Shown: positions 34,880-47,149, counted from the first letter of the stretch. The stretch: DNA of 64,000 nucleotides from Misgurnus anguillicaudatus (GCF_027580225.2 NC_073341.2:17730501-17794500), one strand, 5' to 3'. The notes: generated from the sequence alone by a model not told the origin. Program-made: numbers and translations.

Positions 34880-35964
34880 GCATTATACTGTATTTCACCC
34901 AAAAATTAAAATTCTGCCATCATTTACTCACTCACATGTTGTTACCAAAATGTATACATTTCTTTGTTCTGATAAACACAAAGGAAGATATTTCGAGAAA
35001 TTTTTGGAAGCAAATCGATCAAAAGCCTGATTGTCTTGCATAGCAGGAAAAATAATACTATGGAAGTCAATGGAGCTTCTTGTCATTTTAGTTACAAACT
35101 AGGAACAATACGTTTAAGTCCTCTTATAGCTCAGTTCGCAGAACATTGCATTAGTATCACGAGTTTGTTTCCCTTATTAAGGAAGTGAAATTCACACAAC
35201 TACTATGTTTGCAACGCCTCCATGCAGTTATTTCAGGCATGAAAGACTGTCCTGTCTACTTGAATGGGGAAAGACCGATATCTCCAAAATCATGTCACAA
35301 TTAAACAACATACTTCTGACCAACAATTAAACATCAGCTGTATAATCACTTTTGTTTCTTAAGCTCAAATTGCTGGAAAACGCCTTCATTCAAAGTCGTT
35401 TCGACTACTGAGCACGAGCACATGTTGGCTAGCGCCTTACTGTATACAGCCCCTCACCCAGAGAATTGTCGCCAGGGGGGCAATATTGAGTGGCAGTAGC
35501 CATATGTCAGGTATGTAAAATTTATGTAAAAAAAAAAACACCAATGAATACTTTTATCTGTGTAATTGCAAAGTTTTGTCAGTGAGCCTTCATTAAAAAA
35601 CATCTATTATGATGAGCCTTGTGTTCTAGACTGGTTTACGAGGCAAGACAAACATGTATGTCAGGAAAATAGTATGTCTGGCCATATGCCAATGTCCACA
35701 GACTACTGGTAGTTTAGCAAGATGTTAGGGTCACTGTTAAGGCCAACTAAATTCAATTTAAGCTGATAATAGTCAGTTTCACTGGCAGTTTCGCAGCAGC
35801 CGCTATGTAAACCAGCCATCTTGATGCATGTTTTGCCACTCAATAGGGCGAGCTCCGGCTTGGTCATGTGGAAAAGTGACGTCGTTGCATACTCTCTATA
35901 GACGTTGTCAGCAGTAACAACTGAAACAAACGTATCTTCCAGTAAACTTAACAAACAGAGACCA
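34880..35964. other. Stretch without recognised gene
   Basis: Contains the phrase ACCCAAAAATTAAAATTCTG followed by CATCATTTACTCAC (34897-34931), a common end sequence of fish fold-back repeats, but no matching partner was located. The minus-strand frame 35703-35954 has no motif. Confidence 0.4.
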
Positions 35965-36981
35965 GGGCCGGGTTTCCCAAAAGCATCGTAAGGCTAAGTT
36001 GATCGTAAAAACGATCGTACGAATCATCTTAAAATTACGGGCCCTTTCCCAAAAGCTTCGTAACTTAAGTAGCACTTGAAAATCATCATAGATCTACGAG
36101 TGGTCTGGAGTAATCGTTCATTCATAAGTGCATCGTAAGACAACAGTGTTACAAGGTCACCTACAGCCAGGACAACCAGCAAATTGCACTCCTGCAATGA
36201 CGATAATTTAATGTTTTAAATGTATATTTATTTAATGGGTTCTTCTTTGTTTATTTGTTTAAATTACTTTAATATAAAATATTTAAAATTTAAATGAGAA
36301 ATTTAAATTACTAAACATAAATTAATAAAGAAGGAAAACATATATGGTAAATTTTGGTAAAAGTTGGTACTAGCAAATTGATAAATGGGTCCTACAAATT
36401 GCTTCTAATTAATCTACAGTAAAAAAAAAATGTTTTAAGTGAATGGCATCTGATTAAGGAAACCAAATAAATATGTACGGTACAATGCAATAATCCCTAA
36501 TAATAAATAAACATAGATAATAAAAAACAAATAATAATAATAATCTAAACTAATACATAAAATGCAGAAGGCATTTCGCAGTGGGACCAGTCCTAACAAC
36601 ATACGGAAAATATTTAATTATGCACAAATTATTAAAACATTTAAATAATTTTAAACAAATAATTGTTTAATGACTAAATTTTATAATATTTAGTCATTAA
36701 ACAATAATGAAAAATATTATAAAAAAAACATTAGTGCACATCAGCTGAAGATCATTAGCCTAAACAAGCTTCTGCTACAAATTCGAGTCATTCTATAGGT
36801 GACATTTCAGCACTTGACAAACGGATAGCGACTCGTAAGTAGCACTTAAAACCCAGATGCGAGTGATCGTTTAACGTGCATCTTTGGGAAACGCACGTAA
36901 ATGAACAACGAATGTTCGTTAAGTAGCTCGTAGAAAGCGCTCTTAAAAGCTAAGTTCAATCGTTATCGGTAAACCCGGCCC
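35965..36981. mobile_element. Fold-back element with GGGCCGGGTTTCCC ends
   Basis: The left end GGGCCGGGTTTCCCAAAAGC is paired by GGTAAACCCGGCCC at right. Internal blocks TCGTAAGGCTAAGTTGATCG and AAGCTAAGTTCAATCGTTAT, and several TCGTAA/TTACGA segments, also pair. The target duplication is not clear. Confidence 0.75.
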
Positions 36982-38683
36982 ATTCGCGCTTTAAGCGAAT
37001 CTGTGTGACGTTACTTTTTGTTGATGTTTGAACTGTTTTCAAACAAACTGAGAGTAGCTAACTACTCCCCCTCCCTTCCGTGCTTTCATGAACGCGCCCA
37101 ATCCCCACCCCCAAATCCTTCTTGTCGTTTATTGGCTAGAACACTTTGTTATCGTTTTTTGGTGGTAGGTTTGGCCACTTTGTTGTTATTGCAGTTTGTG
37201 GAGCCTAGGCTGTCTACAGAGATCGCATTTTTTTACAGTTTGATCAGCGGACAGGCAGCAAGCAGATAGTGAGGAGATGTTTGCTCTATGTAACAAAAAA
37301 AAATTTTATGGTCTAAAACGCATGAATTCGCTTAGAGCACCCTTAAGTGCCACTGAAACCCTCTTTAGCAATGCTCAATCTTGTTACTAGTATTTTTCAT
37401 CCCAAGCAGCAGATGAAATGGTGAAATGCATGTCTTGAATGTGCTGTACAGTCACTTTGGAAAATGCATGAATGTGAATTTTAAGGTCTTGTTGTGTAGT
37501 CAAGACCACAACTGCGATGATATCACCAAATTGCCATTGCATCATCTAATTTATTTGCTACTGTTGTGTCTGTTCAGAAATAAATGGGGATTGGGTAAAA
37601 AATGTCAACAAAAATAAATTGGCAAAAAAAGATCTGGTTGCACTTGTTTTTTTTACATGATTTAAAAAGTGATATTGATTCATAGATTCAATGCACCTTT
37701 AATAAAAAAATTTTAAATACAGGTTTTTGCTCCATTTTAACGATAAAATTGCATTTTGGGTTGAAACGACCCAGCATGGGTTAAATGTCCCTGGTCTTGT
37801 CCCTTTTTGAGTTAATGCATGTTGAAAATAACCCAGCATCTTTTTTTGAGTGTATGACTTTTCAGGGCTAGGGATGTGAGAATCTTTCAGACAAATTTGA
37901 GCATCTGGTGATCTGGGCTTGGTCTGATCTCGGGCCTTTGGTCTCAATCTGGTCGTAGTTTCGGTGATATGGACTACAGCACTACTACTTTATAAAGAAA
38001 AGTTATTGACTCACACTATTACCAATTCTTGTTAATCACGTGAAGTGTTCGAATTAGATGTAGTATAAGACAATAATCATGAACTGACTGTAGATAAGCA
38101 TTAGGCTTATGCAATACTGGTATAATGATTGATTTAACTGGAAGGATCGGCTTTAAAATAGCATAACTTGTGAAAGACATAAAAGACGGGGGTGGGAGTG
38201 GGAGGTGGGAGTTTTCCTCATAAGTAACAAAGTGAACCTTACAGCAGTTTATGTCATGCTCTCCAGGACCTTGCTCATTTTTTTTAACAGATGGCTTTTC
38301 TGTTGAAAGTCATGTGTTTGGAAAGAACAAGCTAAATTTAGGATGAAATTTAGAAAAAAAATGCTGAAACTCAATTTCCTATAGCTTAGTCATGGGATTA
38401 ATTTCCTGGAATGCACAGTAACACATTTCTGCTTTGAATAAATGTGCCTGACAAAAATGTAGTTCATAATTGAAATCATAATCCATAGCATCTTATTAAT
38501 TCTAATTTAATCCAATGCCCCCACCACACACACAATTTTTGGTTTGTTGAGCATAAAAGTGTTTTGTGTAAAACAAGCTACACAAAAAAATACATCATTC
38601 AAAAATAATTCACATATACTTTTCTACTGTCTGCAACCATGACTTTATCATACAGTATAGCAAATGTGAAAGTGACTGTAAAC

Positions 38684-38714
<31 letters not shown>

Positions 38715-39384
38715 CATGTCAAGCACGTAAGAAGTGATGCAATAATGTTGAATCATGTGCCTGAGGTCCTCTACATACCATTCCAAACTAGAAAGGGTGT
38801 GACACTTTATCATACGCAATCTCAGTGACTCACTCAGTTTACTGTGCCAGTGCAAAAGCAAAGCAAACCACAGGAAGCATTATTGTTTGGTTATGTATCA
38901 TTTTATCTCATGCAGTATTTTTAACAAACAAATAAATGTGATTTGCTGCAAAAGCTGCATATGTATAACTGATGTTAATGTACTGTAGTAAAACGATGTT
39001 TTATGCTTCATCAATGTTTTAAAGGGGATATGGTATCATGTGAAGACAGTAAATATAATGATGTAAAAAATGCAAATAAAATCTCTGTCATGTGATACTC
39101 TTTATTAATATGTTAATAAATTGTGGTCAGAGAAATATTTGATTATATTTATGTTGAAAAATAGTTCAAATAAAAGTAAAATGCAAATACAAATAAAGTA
39201 AATACAATATATACATGCAAAATCCTATTTAAAAAAAGACCTATTTGTATACCAAATACAGTATGGTACATGTGTGTATGTCATGCCTTGGTGGGAATAA
39301 AAAGTTATATTTGCAACCTAAATCCTTGCTCTTTAATCAATAGATAATATGGTTACAATAACATAAATACTGTAGAGAATAATA
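36982..39384. other. Stretch without recognised gene; MITE traces and a GA run
   Basis: 37738-37855 carries an AACCCAGCAT/CCCAGCATGGGTTAAA arm of the 34514-34879 family ending TTTTTTTGAGTGTA. 37870-37975 resembles 425-540 (GGTCTGATCTNGGNC...GGTCTC). A (GA)n run is at 38687-38714. No coding exon was recognised; the frame at 38610-38861 is a by-product of the GA run. Confidence 0.45.
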
Positions 39385-39639
39385 TGAAGAGTTTCGTTGC
39401 AAAACGAGATAAATAAATTTTTTAACATTTTTGTCAAAACATGTTTATTATTATGTTATCATGTTATTATTTTGTTTTATGGTGCTACTTAGCTGTATTT
39501 TTTAAGTTATGAAGGTTTAAATCAAAACAAACCAACTGCAGTTGCATTGAAATTAATTGGAATGCACAACCAAAAAAAACGAGATTTCTGAACAATTAAA
39601 AAAAACGGTGGTTATCTCGTTTTGCAACGAAACTCTTCA
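39385..39639 (-). mobile_element. TA-flanked MITE (TGAAGAGTTTCG family), copy 2, inverted
   Basis: TA at 39383-39384 and 39640-39641; the ends are TGAAGAGTTTCGTTGCAAAA and the complement. Internally it is the reverse complement of the 16320-16571 copy, with a few indels. Confidence 0.9.
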
Positions 39640-40367
39640 TATATTTTTATACACGGTATTTGACATGATTTGGATATAATGCAATGCATTGTACATCATT
39701 CAGAATTAAAGGACCCTTAAAAGAAGTTCTAATATTTACCACACTGTATAAAAACAGCATGAAGTGAAAACAACTTGGTTTTAAGTCATTAAGTAATTGA
39801 CCTGTGATAAGTTGATATACTGTAACTTATAAAAACAAGTTAAAGTTGTTTAACTTAATTTGTTTAGGTAAGTAACATTTAGGTACATATGTATACATTT
39901 GCTCCAATATGCACCTCTGAGGTATAAATGTGGACTTGCAAAGGTATACTTTTTAAAACGTACCACCCAATTGACAACTATAGGGACCATTTATGATCAT
40001 TTCTTTTGACAGTGTTATATACTTTGACTCTTATCTGTTTCTTTTTAAATAACCATTTTAGTCATTTTGCATCGATTTTTATGTTTTCACAGTTTTATTG
40101 CTCTTGTTCTTCAGAAATAAACTTATAGATGATAAAATGAAATGAATGCAATGAAATACTGAAAGAACTTCAAGTTGCAACCATTTTCATTTTATTTTAG
40201 ACAGGAATGAATTTAAAAATTAACATTTCAGATTTGTCAAATGATTTTTCACAGTGACCAAATTAAATAAGAATAAACAAAATATACATTTATTACCAAA
40301 TATTACCATATATTATTAGAACATAAATTAAAGCATATATATAATAAACAGTGCATTTAAGTGAGAG

Positions 40368-40373
40368 TTTATT
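40368..40373 (-). terminator. AATAAA polyadenylation signal of the TNF ligand gene
   Basis: AATAAA on the minus strand (TTTATT on plus), 79-84 bases after the stop codon at 40452. It is the first canonical signal downstream of the stop, though others lie further on, so a longer 3' UTR is possible. ATTTA pentamers occur nearby on the minus strand (for example 40391-40395), as in many cytokine 3' UTRs. Confidence 0.5.
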
Positions 40374-40451
40374 CTTTGTACCATTAACATTAAATGTGCA
40401 ATGGAACATAGAAGTTATTACAGTTAAGCTGACCAATCCAACAGAGAGAAA

Positions 40452-42321
40452 TCATTTTTGAACAAAAATTGGATACACGACAAAGACGTTATGTTGTGAC
40501 ACTGACACGTCAATGAGCGAGTAATTTTCGGACCACACCTTGAGTCTATCCCCCTTATTGAGAGAACAAACAGCCTCGGAGAACAGAGTTTTCTTCCAAA
40601 AGTGATCCTTGAAGTTCACAGTTTCCGTGTTCATGAGGATTGGGGGGTGATCTGGGTATGCAGCAGTGTATAGATTAATTTTGTGGCGCAGAAGCTTATC
40701 TTTATATTCCTGTCCAGAAAGTCCCCTGTACGCGATCTGCAGAAGAACTTTGTAGGTCCCGTCATGGTGCACTATCAGAGATTCGCCATCGCCATCCAAA
40801 GAGAAGAATCCACCGCTGTCATTTCTGTTAATCTTCCAACGTACATTACCTTTATTCTGTTTTTCCTGACCTTTAGAGAAATAAGTTTGAATACATGAAA
40901 TAAAGTTATATTTTTGCCAAAAAATATAATATATTGTTAAGAATGCTTTAGAATGAAAATGCATACAGTATGATGCTCTATTTCTAAGCATCTATTAACC
41001 AATGATACATCCTGATATGCAATGTAGCATAAATAAGCACAATAACTTTGATTTGTTATCATTTAAACAGATGCATTTTATCTGATGTATAACAGAGCTC
41101 AAACTACAATGGCAATTTTTGGTAGCAACTATTCCTAAACAGGCATTTTTACAAAAATGAACCTATGTCTGGTTATGCTACTCTTCATACATGTACGTAC
41201 TTGTCACATTACTTGTCAGACGGATGAAAGGTGTGAATATTTGCTCCTGGGAAGTTTTTTCACTGCTACTTAATTCATTATCCATATCACCCATCACCTG
41301 TTTCTGCATTCCTGTAAGGATAAAAAGATGAGATCATTATAATTAAACTCGAATTCACATCAATACAATAATTCCTGATAAATAATACAGCTTAATACAT
41401 TTCACAACTCTTACATTATTTGTAAATAAAAAAAACATAATTACCAGTTGCTGGGGACATCGGATATTCCTTTGAAAAGAAAGCAAATGTAAATTAGCAA
41501 GAAAAATAAAATTAAATTAAATTTATTAACTTCTGGTTAATAGGCCAGAAGTGCTGTATGGTTGGTCAAGTGCCTTATTTGGAGGTTTACAGCATCAAAG
41601 CATTGACCTAATGTGCTATATATAATATATTCATACGTAATGCACGAATATATGAAAAACGTTTTATTTTAAAGTATTTATGTAAATGTGTAATTACATA
41701 CTAACAGATCATAGTAATACTACAAAATAAAAGTGATGTGTTATTTACAGCAATGCCATAGAAGTACCATTATCTCTAAAGGAGCATTTAATATTTCTTA
41801 ACAACAGTTTAAAGTTTATACAATCTTTTTTTTTTTTTACAAAAAAACTTTTTGTGCATTAGAAAGGTTCTGCAAATGTTAAAGGTTCGTTATTAAAATT
41901 TTCAGACAACCTTTATTTATAAAACTGTTGGATAATAAATAAATATTTATCTTGCAATATTTTCCACAAACAACATTTAACGTGTACATAACCTTTCTAT
42001 CGAAGAAATTAGTTTATTTTAAAGACTATAAAAGAAACTTTGGAGAACCACAAACAATTTTTTCAATGGAAATGCTGCAAATGCACGCGCTGAAGTATGT
42101 GTGTGCGTGAATGTAAATGTGCTTACCTTGCATCCTGACGCGTGCGACTGTAACATAACAGTGACCAGACAGCAGGTGAGACAGAAAAACACAGTCATGA
42201 AGTGAATACAGCACACGTGTCTCCTCAAAGATTTGTACTCAAACTTCAAACGACTGACAGGCTCCGACTCAATGAACACACTGCAGTCTTCGGTTCCCAT
42301 TTGTCCTTGCTGGATCGCCAT
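40452..42321 (-). CDS. tnfsf15: TNF superfamily ligand, TNFSF15 (TL1A)-like, complete four-exon gene
   Basis: Type II membrane cytokine that would trimerise and bind a TNF-receptor-family partner. Coding exons on the minus strand are 42321-42127 (65 codons, phase 0), 41469-41445 (25 nt), 41311-41201 (111 nt) and 40870-40452 (419 nt). All have AG acceptors and GT donors (GTAAGC, GTAATT, GTACGT), and the phases 0, 1, 1 join without a shift. The total is 750 nt, or 249 residues; human TNFSF15 is 251 residues from four exons. Residues 1-35 are cytoplasmic and about 36-57 form the transmembrane anchor (FFCLTCCLVTVML). The TNF homology domain runs from about FIRLTSN (residue 102) to the end, with GGFFSLDGDGESLIVHHDGTY, LLQIAYRG and FSEAVCSLNKGDRLKVW followed by SLIDVS. 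Sequons NVT (residue 108) and NYS are present. The name TNFSF15 rests on length, exon number, the final GD.L.V...SL.D pattern and linkage to megf9; TNFSF8 or another member is possible. Membership of the superfamily is secure. Confidence 0.85.
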
Positions 42322-42376
42322 AAGTGATCTCCTAAGTAAGCGCCGCTTTGTGCCATTAAACTCTCTTCTTTCTCTC

Positions 42377-42384
42377 TATATATA
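42377..42384 (-). promoter_or_regulatory. Putative TATA box of the TNF ligand gene
   Basis: TATATATA lies 56-63 bases upstream of the ATG at 42321 on the minus strand, in a CT/GA-rich context. With a start site about 30 bases downstream, the 5' UTR would be only about 25-30 bases. Position and sequence are plausible, but there is no transcript evidence. Confidence 0.45.
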
Positions 42385-42399
42385 CATACTAATTCTCCC

Positions 42400-45030
42400 A
42401 CGTGTTTCCACAAACGCCCAAAACAAACAGCCCACTTGTCGCGTAAGGTTTCGGCAACATGAATAGTACAAGACTTGCGAGTTAATGAAGTGTCGCTTCC
42501 TGCTTGGCGTCTGATACCGCATGCCTTAGCTCGTGCCAAAGCTCTTTATCTCTGAGGAAATAAACTATTAGAAAAAAAAAAAAAAACGATGACATGTCAC
42601 TCATGGCATTGCGCTTTTTAGAGAGATTGCATCACTGTCAATAGGCTACCGTCACAAAACAGACTCTGTGGTCTCATCACAACCCACACGAATATTTTTA
42701 ATGTAGTGTTCACTAGTAAAATTCTTAGATGGCTTCTATGCGTTATTGTACTTAAGCATACTACAGTATTTACTATACTACAGCATATTGTAGTATACTA
42801 AAATAATTAAAATATACAATTACTATAGTTTTTAGGTTACTGTAGCATATTTAGGCTACTATATTTTTTGTGGGAATAATCATACTGTCGATTGTAATAA
42901 TGCAAGTAGTCTGCCAAAAACATGGTTATTACACTTTCAAATATGAAATGATGATAAATACTATGTAGGCTATTTGGTCTTCCTCAGGTAAATCGTGACA
43001 ATTGATTGAGGAAATGATTATCTACAGTAAATATCACACGAAAGTTTATCCTCGGGGGAAATGCGGAACAGTCAATGAAGTGAGAACAAATGAATTTTTG
43101 GTATGAAGTTTTGGGTATGTGTTCACACTGCTGAAACTTGTATAAAGTATGAAAGTTGCATAAGCATGCACTGCTTTAACGCGACCTGATTTTGATCTAA
43201 AGTAAAAGATGTTTCTGGTTCAACATAAATTGTTGACACTGGAATAACATTTTTTATTTATTAAAAAAAAAAAATTAAATCTCCATCCCTACCCCGGCCC
43301 CTGACTATAATGTATCTCTAAAATCAGAGGAAATGATAGATGAAACTTCACGTTAACTTTAAACGCATGCCTCGGATCTGATTGGTTGATTGAAATTTTG
43401 TCCCAAATGATAATCCCTGTACTATTTTGAATGGAAACCATTACATCTGCATTGCTTATTCAGCAAGGTGGATATGATAATGGTGTATGGATTAAGATGA
43501 CCCAGGAAATGAAAGTCCTAACATTCCTTTTGTTTACAGCTGGCTGTATATTGCTTTTATATTGTATACAGAACAGAAGCAATTCTCTTGTATATAGGCC
43601 CATTTAGTTCTGTTTAAACAGTAAGATATCATGATTCAGTAAAACGGATAATAAAATTACATAAAATAATAAGGGAGTTTCCCAGGCATGGTTTAGATTA
43701 ATCCAGGACTAGGGTTTAGTTATGATAGACAATCAAACCTTTAAAAAACAATTGCACTGATATATGTAAGATAAGTCAGTACAAAATGTTTGTTTAGTAC
43801 GGCATGTCAAACATGGGACTAGCATAAGCCCTGTCTAGAAAACTGCTCCTAAATGAATTAAATACCACACAAAAGGACACCCAAAATTTAAAGTGTGTTT
43901 TTAAATAAATCTGTACTTTGTTTGCACTTTTGGGGGGTGTGAGTAGGGATGCACAGATCAACAGAGCGTAAAAACTACAATTCTGTTGTCATTGTCGCTT
44001 AATTCAATATGACTTCTGATGCTTTTTGCCCTTTTGATATAATCTGGCCTGATCATTAGATATTTTTTAAACAATCAACCCATTTAAGGCTGGTTATGAT
44101 TATGATTCTTGAATGTCATTGAAACGTCAAAGATGACACACCTAAATTTCTGTCTTTGAGGTCTTACTAATATAATTGATGTACTGTAAGCAAGATCTAC
44201 GTACATTTGTCCACACACAAGAGCACTTATTTACTAATCCAGTTAGTCCATATAAGGTGTTTATGTTTTATATATACAGTGGGTTTAACAAGTCTGAGAC
44301 CATGACTGAAAATACATCTATTGTGCCATGTACCGTAATTAAATATTATTATAAATGTTATTATGAACAGTAATGAAAACTGCACAAATTTTGAACCATC
44401 TCAGCATGATTTAAAGATCTTACCAAGAGTATACATGTATATGTGCTACAAATGGAAATGTGACATCACAGACAGAAGACGACATACAGGAAAAATAGTT
44501 TATTTGCAATGGTACATATGCAACAAGCAGGTGGGTAGATGAAAGAGTGAGAGTTTGCTTTAACTTAACTTTGCCAGTAATTAATTTGTCATTGTAGAAG
44601 AGATGAGCGTCAGTCCGGGAATGGGATGGGGTAGCAGTTGATGATGATTGAGTGTCATGAATTTAGAGGACGGTGAGTCAGGTAAGGTAAAAGGTATGTA
44701 TTAACAAGACCAGACAGAAATGTCTCTAAAGAGATTGGCCTAAATAGATAGTTTAGACAGACAGTAAGGTGTGTGAAAAGGGTTGCCTAAATGGATAGTT
44801 TTCATTTTTGTCTGAACTATCTCTTGATTTTCTCACCCTCAAGCTATCCGAGAGGTATATGCAGGGGCGTCAATTGCGTATGGCTGCCACACCTTGGCTC
44901 AGGTCAATGCAAAATGATATTTTATTGCAGGATAAGAGTAATGTTTTACTGTAAACAGCTTCCAATGTTGGCAAACGTTACACTAGTTCAGTACTGATGT
45001 CTGATTGGATCAATGAAGACAATTCAACAT
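42400..45030. other. Stretch upstream of the TNF ligand gene without recognised gene
   Basis: Would contain upstream regulatory DNA of the TNF ligand gene, but no specific site is claimed. A fold-back remnant may lie at 43678-43860 (GAGTTTCCCAGGCATGGTTT and later AAGCCCTGTCTAGAAAACTG). A single Tc1-like end (ATACAGTGGGTTTAACAAGT followed by CTGAGACCATGA) is at 44274-44308. Open frames at 44176 and 44791 have no motif. Confidence 0.4.
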
Positions 45031-45130
45031 CTTCAGTGGCGCAGACAGTAATGAGACTGGCATTTGACGCAATATCTCTGGTTTGAATCTGCCTTTTGCA
45101 GACCTCGCACTTCTCTCTTTTCCAATCACA
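45030..45130 (+). repeat. tRNA-derived SINE head, first of two
   Basis: A-box-like TGGCGCAGACAG at 45037-45048 and B-box-like GGTTTGAATCT at 45080-45090, with spacing typical of a tRNA-derived promoter. The 3' extent is unclear. Confidence 0.55.
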
Positions 45131-45429
45131 TATCACACCAAAAAGGCATATATTGGCAAGAAAAATTAAGATCGAATGTTCGAAAAGTAGAAATAAAGTT
45201 CTTAATGTGTTGTTATTATGAATGAAAGTATTTACTGGGTTCTATGGACCTGGCAAGCTGCATCAAACATGATCATGCAAGCGCAGAAACAGCGCTGTTA
45301 TCCCGCCATCATGTGCCAGAGGTGAATGACTTTTCCAAGTTAAGGAACCCACACTACCTATCAAAAAATTTAAAGATTGCTGTTGCCAAATGCCACCTAT
45401 ACATAATACTGCTATAACTAAAACTCAAC

Positions 45430-45540
45430 ATTCAGTGGCGTATGGAGTAGAGCGTATGGGTCGTGAAACTGGCTTTTGATGTGATATCCCTTGTTCGAAT
45501 CTGGCTTTTGCCAACCACGCTCGTCTCGAAATTAAAGATT
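45430..45540 (+). repeat. tRNA-derived SINE head, second of two
   Basis: TGGCGTATGGAG from 45436 and TGTTCGAATCT at 45492-45502. The segment aligns with the first head through GAAACTGGCTTTTGATGTGA (first copy GAGACTGGCATTTGACGCAA), so the two are relatives about 400 bases apart in the same orientation. Confidence 0.55.
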
Positions 45541-45718
45541 TACAGTGGTCCGGACCTCGTTGACATCACAGCTAGTTAAAGAGATAGACATGGTCAGAAA
45601 CAATGCTCAGGTAGGCATTTAAACTATGCCCAATTGGCACTAACAGGCCTAAAGTGTGCCAAGAAAACATCCCCCACACCATAACAACACCACCACCAGC
45701 CTGCACAGTGGTAACAAG

Positions 45719-46431
45719 TAGGGATGTGCAATATAAACAATATGCAATATAAACGATACAAAATTGGCATACAATAGAGATTTTAAATCTATTGCACTAT
45801 CGCGATAATTTGTGTTGATGGTGTAATCTACCCACGAACTTTAGAGCCACGAGCTGCAGCCGAATAAACATGGATGAAAGCGTCAACGAAACAGAGGAGC
45901 TCGTGAAAAAGACTGATGCAACATCTATTATTTGGAGTTAAGCCGTCCAACAAGCAGCAGGAAAATATACTCTGTAGAGCAAGGGTGTCCAATACGGCAA
46001 TGCTGGTAGATCGCACATAAGTTAACTGCTGTTATACGCGAGAAATTGGCATTATGGTCTAGTAATTGTGAAACATGCAGTATGCAGTATATTCCTAACA
46101 AGCATTTAAAGTGTTTAGTGTTATAAAAATAATTAGCAGATAGATCTTGTCGGTTTTATCATTTTAAAAGTAGATCACCACACAAAAAAGTCTGGACACC
46201 CCTGCTGTAGAGTGTGTCAGGCAAAAGTTCCAGCTAAGAGAGGTAACAAGACTAATCTGGCCATAACGGTTTACTTTTACTTACTTTTTGTCAGTTTGGC
46301 TTTTGTAAGGGTCTATATAACCTGTTCTGAAATGAGTCTATTAAAATTATTATATCGCAATACATATCGCTATTGCAAGAGGCTGCAATGTATAACGCAA
46401 TATGGATTTTAGGCCATATCGCCCATCCCTA
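45719..46431. mobile_element. hAT-type element inside the Tc1-like transposon
   Basis: A perfect 8-bp duplication GTAACAAG at 45711-45718 and 46432-46439 flanks ends TAGGGATGTGCAATAT and ATATCGCCCATCCCTA. Internal AATATCGC/TATATCGCAATA blocks pair. It contains the 45980-46204 insertion. Confidence 0.92.
45980..46204. mobile_element. hAT-type element, third level of nest
   Basis: A perfect 8-bp duplication CTGTAGAG at 45972-45979 and 46205-46212 flanks ends CAAGGGTGTCCAATAC and GTCTGGACACCCCTG. It is 225 bases. Its ends resemble the 671-863 family (CAGGGGTGTCCAA) with one inserted-base difference, but the interior differs. Confidence 0.88.
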
Positions 46432-47149
46432 GTAACAAGGCATGATGGATCCATGTTCTCATTCTGTTTACACCAAATTCTGACTCTACCATCTAAATGT
46501 CTCAACAGAAATCGAGACTCATCAGACCAGGCACCATTTTTCCAGTCTTCAGCTGTCAAATTTTGGTAAGCTTGTGCAAATTGTAGCCTCTTTTTTCTAT
46601 TTGTAGTGGAGATGAGTGGTACCCGGTGGGGTCTTCTGCTGTTGTAGCCCATCCGCCTCAAGGTTGTGCGTGTTGTGGCTTCACAAATGCTTTGCTGCAT
46701 ACCTCAGTTGTAACGAGTGGTTACTTCAGTCAAAGCTCTTCTATCAGCTTGAATCAGTCGGCTCATTCACCTCTGACCTCTAGCATCAACAAGGCATTTT
46801 CGCCCACAGGACTGCCGCATACTGGATGTTTTTCTCTTTTCACATCATTCTCTGTAAACCCTAGAAATGGTTGTGCGTGAAAATCCCAGTAACTGAGCAG
46901 ATTGTGAAATACTCAGACTGGCCCGTCTGGCACCAACAACCATGCCACGCTCAAAATTGCTTATATCACCTTTCTTTTCCATTCTGACATTCAGTTTGGA
47001 GTTCAGGAGATTGTCTTGACCAGGACCACACCCCTAAATGCATTAAAGCAACTGACATGTGATTGGTTGATTAGATAATTGCATTAATGAGATATTGAAC
47101 AGGTGTTCCTAATAATCCTTTAGGTGAGTGTATGTGACTTTCACATCGA

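Larger units (their letters stand above)
45583..47130 (-). pseudogene. Tc1-like transposon with transposase pseudogene, interrupted twice
   Basis: The right end is intact: CCTAATAATCCTTTAGGTGA up to 47130, then TA at 47131-47132. The left terminal repeat is missing; matching sequence starts near 45583. On the minus strand, frame 46700-46435 reads CEATTRTTLRRMGYNSRRPH, then LISTTNRKKRLQFAQAYQNL, then AWSDESRFLLRHLDGRVRIW, the typical end of the DNA-binding region and the first catalytic Asp (SDESRF) of Tc1 transposases. A shift separates it from an N-terminal part further right (46880-46960). The later catalytic region (CWHTLGLLVPIGH-type, about 45600-45700) is cut off by an insertion. A short internally deleted sibling is at 25436-25696. 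Confidence 0.85.

Noticed and set aside
42019..42466. Several overlapping frames on both strands around the first exon of the TNF ligand gene
   Set aside because: Only the minus-strand frame starting at 42321 joins in phase with the downstream exons; the others are shadows or read-through into the intron.
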